Shown here in pieces: positions 13,801 through 24,300 of a DNA stretch of 64,000 bases. Under the pieces are notes generated by a model. That model was not told the origin of the DNA, did no database searches, and saw only the letters and a list, made by a program, of their open reading frames with translations. This stretch comes from Nemopilema nomurai (lineage: Eukaryota > Cnidaria > Scyphozoa > Rhizostomeae > Rhizostomatidae): assembly GCA_003864495.1 (NCBI GenBank), contig ML133428.1, positions 1-64,000 of the forward strand, written 5' to 3'. Each line of letters begins with the position of its first letter. Position 1 is the stretch's first letter. The translations under genes and the position numbers were made by a program.

Positions 13801-16800
13801 CAAAATATAAAACATACAAATCTAGTCCGATGATCGAGCCACCTGACTTTCTTTAATGGATAACTCAAATGACACCCGGGGAAGTAGCCCACCTACCTTG
13901 CAAATACGCTTCGTGACAGTCATCAGCTCGTCGTTGGACCTGGAGTCAACATTCACAGAAGCTGGCTTCCGCGCCTTCCTGACAAGAGCATACACTCCTA
14001 TTCCAAACTGCAGATCACCTGAAATCTTAAAGGGTAACCCGGAAATGACTCTTTTCTTGTAACTCTTTCCTTGAACTCTAAAAGACAGAGAAGAGCCCGA
14101 AGATTAGTCGAGGGTCAAACCAAATATAAACGTGTAATGTTGAGCAAATCTCAATACGATGAGAATCGGAAGTTTTTTGGAAATGATCTCAAACCTTGCC
14201 AGCAGCTCGTTAAACTTTTCAGATGGATCAGCTAAAATCTCTGGGTTCTCGTCCTCGTCACAAATAAAGACATCCTGAAGCAAAAAACGAAAGCCGGTGA
14301 TTCATTAATGAAAGAAGAAAGAACATGGGTTCCGGTGAAAATAAGTACCCGGGCACAAGGGTTTGGATATAAGCATAAAAAACAATACCACTGAACGGCT
14401 TAACATTCTACATTTGGAGTGGGACTCAAAATGGATGTCGAACTGGAAAGGGAAATGATCCGACCTGATGATGAAATGACTGAAGAGACGATGACTGACA
14501 AAAATTGATTTAACACAGGAAAGTAAAAGAGAAAAGACATTTTCGCTGACCAAGCAAAATACGATACGAATAACTGATATGCAAATGTTGCAAAATATCA
14601 GGATAAAGAGGAACACTCATCAAGAAAGGTGGCTTATCAACAGTCTTTAGTACCTTATAAAACTTTTCAAGATCGAAGTTGGAATCTGGTTTTTTAATGT
14701 GCAGCACATCAATAAATATACCAAGGTCTTTCAAGTCCTAAAAGTAGTAAAAGTTAAACATCGGAAATAATTAACTTGTTTAAATAGCAGGTGACAGAGA
14801 AGAAAAATTCAGCATTAACTGATGGAGTGCAAAAGAAATGAATTAAATGAGGTTATCATGAAAATGTACAATCAGAAGGTCAAAAAAGAATTCCAAATCA
14901 ATACAATTGCATCAAAACAGACCTTCGCCTTCTTCAAAGCTCTACGCTAGAAAAAAATAGAAATAGCAAATCATTAGAAGTGGACTTTCCAAAATAAGCA
15001 AACAAAAAGCAACTCTAAAACTTTCCCAATAAACAGTTAGATTCGGAGGCTTTTGAAAAATTCTTACATTAGTGAAAATGCGACAAACACGAAGTGGGTG
15101 AAACAAAACTTTGCTGGAAGAAACAAAATTCAAAAAAGAAATCTATCACGTGAAATCTATTGGAAATGCACACGAGGCTGACTTGAGGGAGGCTAGTGCC
15201 GCCAAAAAAGCGGAGCAGTGAACGCATGAGAAAAAGAAACAAAGAGAGGGAGTGGTCAAGTTGAAAGAACGATGGAGGATGAGGAGAAAATTAAAAAAAG
15301 TGAGAAGGGGAAATGTGCTGAATCACGAGAGCTGAGTTGCGACGAGGAGTGAAGAGATGGACAGAAGGAACTTCGGGGGAAAGGAAGCAGTTGTCTTTTG
15401 GACTCACAGTCATGTAGCTTCAAATATGGGGCCGTTTAAGAACATACAAGGTTCTTGGCGGTTTGACATTTCTGTATAAAAGTGTTGAAAATAGGGCCCT
15501 TGATTTTCGATGGGGAAGAAAGAAGGCAAAAAAACAGCAGTTGTATGGAAGTGCAAATATAGAGTTTGCGCTTACTTTGAGATCCAAATTTACTTCATGG
15601 GGGTCATCGGTGTTGGTGAAGAGCAGAATCCTTCGGCTGGCCAATTTCATTGTGCTGTGACATGGAGAAATAGTATCGTTTTAATTGAAGATTTCAAAGA
15701 TTGATAACCATACTAATTTCAAAACAGCTAGGGCAATTATTAACTGCGCACTAATAGAGCAACTAAGTCATATGGCCGGACAACCCATTGTTTAATATAG
15801 ATCAGATGGCAATTGTGCATAAATGATTGCTCTGCAGGGATACAATAGGTCAATAACATTGTTCAGCCAAGAAGATTACCTATACAAAATTGGGCTTTTT
15901 GCTTTCAAAATCGATCTCCTTTACAGTACGTCTTCCACATTTGCAACAAATTAAATCCTCATAAACCATGTTATTTTAGTATCTGTCATTCAACAACCCA
16001 CAGTATATCGAAGAAAGAAGATAACCTCACATAGAGAAGATAAAGAAATATCTGTGAAAGCCACAAACCCACCAACTGGAAAAGATATCGGAACAAGCCC
16101 AAAAGACATCAGACATTGAGAATTGCTGGTGGTCTTTAAGAGAAATATTGAAGTCCTCTTCAACCGATTCTGGAAAGAAAAAGACATAAAAAACGCTACT
16201 TTTGGTGCTTCAAGTGGCAACACGCTTATAACACATAAAAAGATTTTAATCAATTAATCAATTGCAAAATTAGGACACCAAGAAGAAGATTCTTATGACT
16301 CATATTCATTCTGCATGGCCTTCTTTCCCATAAATTAATTTCGCATAAGCGACAAAGTACCAAGCCCTCTAGGAGATCCAATCTTGAAAACTACCAAAAC
16401 AGCTTGCCAAATACAAGCAAAACTTCTTTGGAGCGAGAACTGAAAACACTAGACTGCCTTCTCTATATGCTTTAACGTTGCTAAACCTTGATTCTTGGTC
16501 ATCATAGTAATCACTTGCAGTCAAAAAATTAGCACAGTTTGGTATGGGAAAATAATTAACTGCTGGAAGCTAGGTAAATAAGCCATTAACCCTTTTCAGG
16601 GCACATCCCTAAATTTCATCATATGTGAACAAGTGCTTTGTTGTACAAAACTTCACAATTGCTAGAAAAAGCGGAACTAGTTTTCGCATACTTAAAAGTA
16701 CTTTTTTCGTCCGACACTCCTCAGAGTATGCAAACGTCAGAAGATAACCAAAAACTGACCGAAAAAATAGCCAGATGCGGATCGAAAACATTAGAGGTTG

Positions 16801-18931
16801 ATAAGCAGAGCGTGTGATTGGTTATAATTGACCAATTTGCATTACTTAACACCTAACTTTAGAAGAGCCCAAGGGAAAAGACGAACTCTTTCTGTCTACA
16901 AAGAATGGGATTTCATCATATCAACAGCAAAAAAGGTTAAATGGCTGTCTTCTTTTCTTAATTGACAATTTTTTTAGTTTGTTCTAAAGAAGACAGAAAA
17001 AGTTCATACAACTTCACGTAAACTCAAATATATACAAAGAACAATACTTTTCATCTGATTTTGTCAACAATACTTCTACTAATACTACTAATACCTGGGT
17101 AAATCCTTCTTCAAAAATTCTCAATTGAGATTAGGAGATTTTCCTTTAAGAAACTGATTGTGACTTTATTTTATCCAAAGAATACAAAGGACTGTATACT
17201 GAAGGACATAACAATACATCAAAACACTGTGACAGTTCATTGAAACTATCACTGCCTGTCATCAAGGAATATCATTTTACCATTCAGTATCTGTTCAAGT
17301 TTAAGTATTCTCTCAGCATCTGCCTCATCCAGTCCCTAGAATAAACAAAAGTTAGTTCAATTTTAGATTAGTAGGCTTTGTCTTTGCATAATTAGATAAA
17401 CTCAAAGCTACAGTAGTATGTGTCTGTTTAGATAAAGAAGTAGCTGGGATAAGACTTACTTGGAAGACTGAAATGTGCTTGAAGTCATTGTTGTTTTTAG
17501 TTTTCTCCTGGCAAAAAGAGAATTATTATACATATTAAAAACAAAGTAATTAAAGCATAAAATATTTGCAACTTTTAGACCTACACACCTCTACACACCA
17601 ATAGAAAAATGATAATCCTACATATCATTCAAACCAATATGGATGAAATAAGGTTCCAAGTGCATTACTTTTGAAGGAGACCCTTCAACAGCCATGATTC
17701 AAGCAGAAATAATTACCTTAAAGGTGTTTTTAACTATGTGTATGTCTACAGAGTTGGGTTGATAATTTAACTCACAGTTCCAAATAAAACAACAGCCACA
17801 AGGTCCCTTTCACTGTTGATTGCTTTGCTCATTAGTGTATTTCTTGCACACTACAAGAATATTGTTTGGATTATGCAAAGAGCTTGTAACATGGAGATAA
17901 AATGAGTTCGCCTGGTCTAATATGTTAGGAAAGTCTTTATCCTGGGCATATGTAGAGTCACAACATAACAGTTTTCAAAGCATCAAACTTTTCAAAAATA
18001 TAAATAAAACACTGCAGATAGAGCTACAAATTCATCCAATTGCTTTTCAACTGAGTCAACAAAGTAAATGTCTCTTACACCCATCTCATCTGAATTTGTA
18101 GCAAATGAAAATGTCTTTGTAGGATTGCATTATTCATAAAACTGGTTTTCAAAAGCTCAACAGGAAATCTAACAATAGAGTATTTTAACATTTTATAGAG
18201 CATTAAAGAAATCTGAACAAATAATGTCATGCCACAGTTAAAGGAATTCCCTTCTGAAGTTATCTACTAATTATCTGATGAGTAGGTCAAGTGCATGTCT
18301 ACAAACAACAAAATATTGACTGGCAATGCACCTTGACACACATTTGAAAAGGATTTTCCCCATCTTCATTCTTCACAAACATGGGTCTTGTGGCATCAAT
18401 AAGCATGATCACACCATCTCTGCCTGATGTCCAAGACTCCTGGAAAAGAAATTTATATTTCACATTCAAGATGTTACTTTATTTTTGACACCATTGCATT
18501 AGTGAATAAAGCATCTGTCTGCACAACTTTTTCAACAGTATAAATGTTGCAAACGCTACACATTCTGATTCCTATCTTGAAGCACAACATTGCCATTACG
18601 GAGAAGTGGGCCAAAAGAATTTACCTAGCAGCTCTATACGGTTAATATAACTGCAAAATAACTTTAAAATAATTTCAAAATGTTTACACGATTCATGATA
18701 AAAAACAAACAACCGTATAAAGCATACGCTCTATACAACAAAAGTCAAACCTGAAAGTCCCTACGTAAACAAGTTTGATAAATATATAATTAAAAAATTG
18801 GGTTCCCAACAACGAAGGTGCATCTGTAAAAGCGGTCTCACCTGCCCCTCTATATCAACATCGTTCTGGTCAAATTCGTCAAGGTCATCCAAAAACCCCT
18901 TTGCATCTCCCCAAAAGTCTGAGGACGACAT
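7822..18931 (-). CDS. XRCC6: Ku70 (XRCC6), complete 21-exon gene
   Basis: Minus-strand exons: 18842-18931, 18332-18439, 17776-17850, 17460-17507, 17281-17335, 16073-16169, 15576-15654, 14923-14946, 14654-14737, 14195-14274, 13897-14077, 13466-13528, 13092-13143, 12811-12899, 11962-12090, 11557-11668, 11050-11133, 10185-10262, 9741-9832, 9216-9293, 7822-7941. They total 1818 nt, 605 aa (human 609), with phase kept at every junction. The order is a short acidic N-terminus, the vWA domain starting SGRDGVIMLIDATRPMF, RRILLFTNTDDPH, the beta-barrel core (ATGKELMPTD, LGFKSKSLMKRYYY, KPPGFNLTFLPF), the C-terminal arm (DNFENPHLQHF) and a SAP domain (LNKLTVPVLKEFCKSKEIKL). Ku70 pairs with Ku80 to ring DNA ends and recruit DNA-PKcs and ligase IV in non-homologous end joining. 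The start ATG is the only one preceding the acidic leader, and the gene is head-to-head with the C7orf25 homologue. Exon 8 (24 bp) is a microexon. Confidence 0.97.
9378..9430. repeat. Short tandem repeat, about 15-bp unit
   Basis: Three to four imperfect copies of a unit like GAAGTCAGGGGAACAT occur in tandem in an intron of XRCC6. Just downstream, at 9472-9506, an 11-12 bp unit (CATTGATAATG) is repeated three times. Neither overlaps an exon. Confidence 0.6.
16621..16790 (+). repeat. Dispersed repeat family R1, copy A
   Basis: This roughly 165-bp stretch in an XRCC6 intron is clearly related to 45890-46026 and more weakly to 47350-47510. Shared blocks in the same order are GTGCTTTGTTGTACA.AACTTCA, GCTAGAA..AGCG.AACTAGTTTT, the CGTCCGACACTCCT block and a trailing A.CAAAAACTGACC. 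I see no coding potential, long terminal repeats or tRNA boxes. It is probably a short non-autonomous element, of unknown class. Confidence 0.55.
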
Positions 18932-19036
18932 CCTCCACCAAGGAACGGTAAAGATTCCCTGGAAGGGTGAGCAACAACAGCAACTTCTGAGAAGGCTCGA
19001 AGCAACAACAACCAGAATAAAAGAACTGCGCGTATA
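18932..19036. promoter_or_regulatory. Short bidirectional promoter between XRCC6 and the C7orf25 homologue
   Basis: Only 105 bp separate the XRCC6 start codon (minus strand) from the start codon of the C7orf25 homologue (plus strand). Any core promoters and both 5' UTRs must be packed here or overlap the first exons. No TATA box is evident at a suitable position on either side. The interval contains CAACAACAGCAACTT-like runs. Bidirectional use is inferred from the geometry. Confidence 0.6.
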
Positions 19037-20224
19037 ATGGAAGATTTACTTAATGAAAGAAAACTGAAAGCAAAGAGTCTAGTTTTGAGAGCAAAAACGT
19101 TGAAGGATGTCGAAGGGAAAGCAAAGTTGCTGAAAAAGATTGTAGCTGAACAATATTTTTTGGCATCTTTAGAACAGCAAGCTAATAAAGATGACAAAAC
19201 ACTGGAAAACAATCTAAAAAGCACTAACCTTGCCCATCTCGAAGCTTTGCTAACAACAGCAGAAAGTGCTAAAGATGTAGAGAGTATTTTGAAAAAGGTG
19301 CAGTACCAAGTGAATGACCAAATGCTTAGTGAAGTTGTTGTTGATGTGGAAAGTCGGAAAGGAAAATGTTGGTTCAAAGTGTTTGCTCGCAATCCTATTG
19401 CTTTGCACAGAATATGGGAAGGCGTAGGTCAATATGGTGATAGGGATGTATGCACAATTGCTTCAGAGTACAACAAAGCTTCAAAAGAGCACCTTGTTGA
19501 CTTCTGTCAACCAACCATTGTGTTTTTGTTTGCAAGTGGGGTAACACTGTCCGTTGCCAAAGATTTGGAACAGTTGGGGGTTGTAGTAATTGGCAGTAAA
19601 ATTATTGATCCAGACCCAGAATGTCTTGCAAAAGTAGCAGATTTTGTAGACTGTGAATTTCAGCAGTCTTCTGTGGGATCTCTCATAGCTTCATATGAGT
19701 TAAACCTGGACCCTGTGTCGAATATAAAAAAAGTGAATCTTGATGTAACAACACTGATTGCTTTAGTCTCATCACTAAGCAATGGAAATTGTAATTTCGA
19801 GTTTGAAGATGATGTTTTAAACATGCAAGCAGCAGAAGAAAGGGAGAGCCCTGTTCTTCCATCCTTGAACAACTTTCTTGATGGAAAAGACCTTTATGTT
19901 TGTGAAACAGCTATGAATGCGTTTACTTCTATTATGAATACAATAGGTGGTGAAATGGAGCAAAAAAGAGCAAATGAACTTTCTGCACGATTAACGGTTG
20001 TTGAGGATTGCCCATCAGAGCGAGCCATGAGTCTTAGCAACAGTGCAAGTATTAATCCACGATCTAAGATAATATTTGGAACTGGTGATTCAATCAAAGC
20101 AACAACAACAACTGCTAATAGGTCAGTTGTGAGGGCAACCCAAAACCAAGGGGTATCATTTAGTGTTTTCTTGCATGCCCCTAGAGCTCTCACTGAAAGA
20201 AAAGAAATCAAGGTGAAGATTTGA
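19037..20224 (+). CDS. C7orf25: C7orf25 / UPF0415 family protein (DUF1308), intronless
   Basis: A single uninterrupted 395-codon frame with its own stop at 20222. It matches human C7orf25 along its length: N-terminal coiled-coil helices (residues 1-60), LKSTNLAHLEALL, the LHRIWEGVGQYGDRDV block, KKVNLDVTTLIALVSSLSNG, and the signature C-terminus with SERAMSLSNSASINPRSK, IIFGTGDSIKATTTTANRS and the final VSFSVFLHAPRALTE. Human C7orf25 is about 421 aa. The C-terminal DUF1308 region has been compared with PIN-like nuclease folds, but the biochemical role is not established, so no reaction is assigned. The gene starts 105 bp from XRCC6 on the opposite strand and lacks introns, unlike its neighbours. 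That could reflect an ancient retrocopy or an ancestral one-exon structure. Confidence 0.95.
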   Translation: MEDLLNERKLKAKSLVLRAKTLKDVEGKAKLLKKIVAEQYFLASLEQQANKDDKTLENNLKSTNLAHLEALLTTAESAKDVESILKKVQYQVNDQMLSEVVVDVESRKGKCWFKVFARNPIALHRIWEGVGQYGDRDVCTIASEYNKASKEHLVDFCQPTIVFLFASGVTLSVAKDLEQLGVVVIGSKIIDPDPECLAKVADFVDCEFQQSSVGSLIASYELNLDPVSNIKKVNLDVTTLIALVSSLSNGNCNFEFEDDVLNMQAAEERESPVLPSLNNFLDGKDLYVCETAMNAFTSIMNTIGGEMEQKRANELSARLTVVEDCPSERAMSLSNSASINPRSKIIFGTGDSIKATTTTANRSVVRATQNQGVSFSVFLHAPRALTERKEIKVKI

Positions 20225-21383
20225 CAACAAAACCCAACAGTCTAAATCAGTGTTAACTCGTTTTCAAAGTAGCTTAAAGATATTACAGCAGAACTTACAA
20301 AAGAAGGAAATTCCTCACAAAAATTTGATAATAGCTTGTTACCTCAAGTACCTATTTGTTCTGCCTTTAAAGTTCTGTTAATCATAAAAAATGTTGTAAC
20401 CTTTTTTTTAATGAAAGCACCATATCAGTTTCAATTTGGTCTTTTTTCCTACAGATGTAATTCAGATGGTAATGCTGAACAAGTAAATAAGATATGAATT
20501 AACTAACTTAAATTTAGTTGTGGCCCAAAATTGCAGATAAACTGTCTCAAAGAAGTGGAATTTTGATATTTTTATGAAACTTAATTCATCATCTCATGAA
20601 TGCATTAGAAACATCATTTGAAATTTTTTTAAAAATATTCAAAACTACAACTCAGAAACTTATCTTCAAATAATTATCTTTAAAATCTTACAAGCCCATT
20701 AGTCATACAACTTCCCCGTTTCAAGAACTTTTTTCTTTTTGCATGTGACATTTCCTAACCAAACCTCATATTTATCAATGCATTTGATTAGCATTAGACA
20801 CAGTAAAGATGATAATGAAATTCCATTGATGCACATATACTCTTTCAAGATACAAAAATATTGCTCTGGGTACATATATTTCATTTAGAAACTCTCAAAG
20901 TTAAATAAAATTTGAAGCTATGATTCTGCCATTTAATGATTCTTGATTTGGCTATTAATTATCTGCCTAGTTATAAATAGACTTGTTGCTAAAGGACAAA
21001 ACTCTGGTTACAAACAGGAAGCCCATAAAAGCCCACTATTAGCCTAAACCCTCAAAATTAACCAGTATAAATGCAATAAAAAAGGATGGCATTACATAAC
21101 CACCACTTTGACAGTTACAAGGAGGTGAAGGGACCTAGATGCTCAAAGGCTAAAATGAGAGATTATTTCTACAAAGGATGCTAAGGCTCTTAGGTTGTAC
21201 CTTTGGTGTTAATTCAAATTGTATAACAAAGCTCTTCCTTATTTCTAAAAAAATTCTTATTCTTGAGATCCAAAGTGTAAATAAACATAGACTTAAATTA
21301 AATATACAATTTACACAAACCGTTGCAGATAGCTGGCTAACAAGACAAGTTGCAAACAGCTAACAATTTAAACAAGTATATAT
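20225..21383. other. Convergent intergenic region
   Basis: This is the stretch between the convergent 3' ends of the C7orf25 homologue (plus) and MFSD13A (minus). It should hold both 3' UTRs. I see no further gene, repeat array or RNA gene in it. Confidence 0.5.
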
Positions 21384-24300
21384 TTAGTAATCAAAAGCTC
21401 CAGATGAATCATCTTTACTTTTGTTCTCAAGACCTGTTCTTAGCGATTTTATCTTATTCAACCTTGCTCCAAAAAGTCTAAAATTTGACCATGCATATAA
21501 CTGTAGTAAGCCACAGACAACTGGAACACAGACCAATACATTGAAGCTCCCCTGTTTAAATGAGTCAATATTGTTTGAATTTTTCAGTGATGGAACAACC
21601 TGTTTTGAATTTTCATCAAAAAATACTGATGTGCCAGTTTGGAGGAACAGGAACCATGTACCAAGTAACGGAGCCAAGGTCTGGCCAGGTTTGGATAATA
21701 GTGCAGCCATGCCAAATATTAATGCAGAGACTGTATTTTTCCGTCTGTTTACAACAAAATCTTCATCAACCAGATCACTGATAACAAGGCTGAGAAGCTT
21801 GCATGTCCCTTCAGTAAACACCCGATTGCTATGGACAGAGAGAAATATAACACATTAGATAGTACACATGGAAATCCCCTATGATACAAACAATTTGACA
21901 GCATATTTCAATTCACAGATTGACACATAAATTTACTTACACAACCTGCTATTCTTGAACAGTTTAGTACATGCCTTTAAAATGCAAGCTTCTAAAAGAT
22001 TTCTTTTAAACATTTAAAAATCAGAGTTAATGATGCCCATCATGAATACAGATAAGGGAAACAATGATGAAGCCATCCAGAATCCAATTAAAAAGCCACA
22101 AAGAACTTGAAAGCAATTAAATGTGCAATAAATAAAACCAAGTTAACTGCAAGCTCATCTCCATTATTTGAGCATTAAACAGAGATGTTCACCAACATAT
22201 GATGATAGAAAGATAGATTCCCCAAGAACTTTCTTCTATTCATAGAAAACCTTGTTATCTAATAAAACTTATCATTCCCTCCCAGACATTGTCAGTAATG
22301 TGTGGCTACCAAATTTTTTTACTTTTGCACTTTGCTTTGTGAAAAACCTTAGTATCATTCCAATAAAAAGGTTGTTTTAACAATGATAAATGTAGAATGA
22401 GCCATGATGGGATGTAAGCAACTTCAGTCTTTCTCGTGAAGACAACACATTTAGGTGCTTTAAGGTTACGGTAAACGTTTTCAACACAAAAATTGGTTGT
22501 TCCTTTCTTAAGGCCAAACTGTTCAAGGAATCTGGGTACACTATATATCATTCCATGCACAAGATTATGGCGTATCTAGCCAGATTAAAATTATTGGCAA
22601 ATAATGTTAAATGTTATTTTCCATGCGAATTTATTGCTCAAAAAGGGATTTTACTGATCACCCTTGCAAGATACACATCAGGCTCATGTTACCAACAATG
22701 TAATCCGGGTCAAGTAGTTCAGGCTTTGAGATCAATTAGCGTCTTTAAATAAGCACAACAACCCATGGATGTGCCATACTCTCACACAAACCACAGGACG
22801 CAGAACAAGGATAATCAGCTTTACAGTTTGAGGGATTTGAAAACCACTGCTAGAAACTTTGATAAGGAAATTATGGAAACCTTTGTTTATACGGGATTTT
22901 TTCCATTTTCAAAACTTCTTCTAGATTCAAACATGGTATCATTATGTACCTTATTAATTCGGCTATCAGAATGTGAAGTAATCAAAAAATGGATGTTTCG
23001 TCCAGAAAACGTTTACCGTAACCTTAAACAACAAAAAATCTTCTGAACATTTATAAATGCTATCTAGAACACAACTTTATATGGTTTTTTAATCTTTATA
23101 TGGTGGGAAATGTTTTTTAATTCTTACCTGGCAATGAAAAAACAAAGTAAAATCCACCAGCCTGGTCCAAATATCCACATTGCAAAAGCAAGAACAACTT
23201 TGATGGCAAAAAGCCACTTGATGACCATGTAAGAGCCAAATTTCTGGCACAATGAAAGGAAGTATAGGTTGTTGATGTGTGGGATCAAGAAGGAAAATCC
23301 AAGAATTAAAGCACCAGTGCTTGGTGTGATAGCATGACCAAGAAGATGCTCAATAAACAGTGGGAAGAAGTTGCTGTTGAAGTGACAGTGGAAGACCTAG
23401 AACAAAAAAAACTATTCAATATGATGATAATTTTACATATTTTCATTGAATTCTTCATGAGTTTATTTGGCATTGATGGCTTAATGGAGAAAGACAGATG
23501 AAAATTACATTTATATTCCATAAAAAAGCAACTGCAATAGTTGGTAGTGTCGTTAGATTATTCTTATATTGCAAAGTTACTTAATTTACAAAAGGTGCCA
23601 GCTTGGCCAAAGAGCAAATGCCTAAAAGGACAAAGATTTCACCTGTATCAGATTCATTAATGCAAACCATAAGAAATTCTTTTGTTTAAACAGCTGCTTT
23701 GCATATTGAGTTGCTGAAATTTGAACTTCTGTTTTGTGGAAGCTGAAAAAACAAAGGGTGCAATTACACAACAGGAACAAATAATTTTAAAACTTGGAAT
23801 TGGAAAATGAGTCTTGTTGACAACCACTTTGAAAAGAATTAAACACCCTCAAAACAAATTATAGAACAATAACTGTATTCCAAAGATGGCAAGCAACATT
23901 TAAAAATTATAAAATTGGCATTACATTTTCATTCTAGAGGAATGATTAATAAGAAGACCCACAACTGCAATAAAAAGATCAAAAGCCATGACCAGGGCCT
24001 GTTAAAATATAAGAAAAATAAAGTACAACCACAGCAAACAATATTCAATTTCAAATTAAATTAACCTGAATTGCAATCAGCATTGCTGATTACATTAACC
24101 TCTTCAAGCGCAACGTGAAATACCAACAAGAAGGCAAGAACATAGTCCTGACTATTCTCTTAATCAATTGTCAGTAAGCAAAAGAGACAAGGTCCACTTT
24201 AGTTTAGAAGAAACTTCCCATCATTAATTATTTTTAAAGGCTATTTTAAACAAGAGATCTGAAATGTAATTCAAAATGAAAAGACTAAGACAGGATCTTA

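Noticed and set aside
15063..15133. Possible extra XRCC6 exon (frame ending in CRIFTN before a GT)
   Set aside because: The flanking exons 15576-15654 and 14923-14946 already join in phase and match human Ku70 without it.
18850..19392. 180-codon minus-strand frame
   Set aside because: Runs antisense through the C7orf25 homologue and overlaps the real XRCC6 first exon in another frame; serine/leucine-rich shadow.
21421..21858. 145-codon plus-strand frame
   Set aside because: Exact antisense of the last MFSD13A exon, which has strong protein conservation on the other strand.
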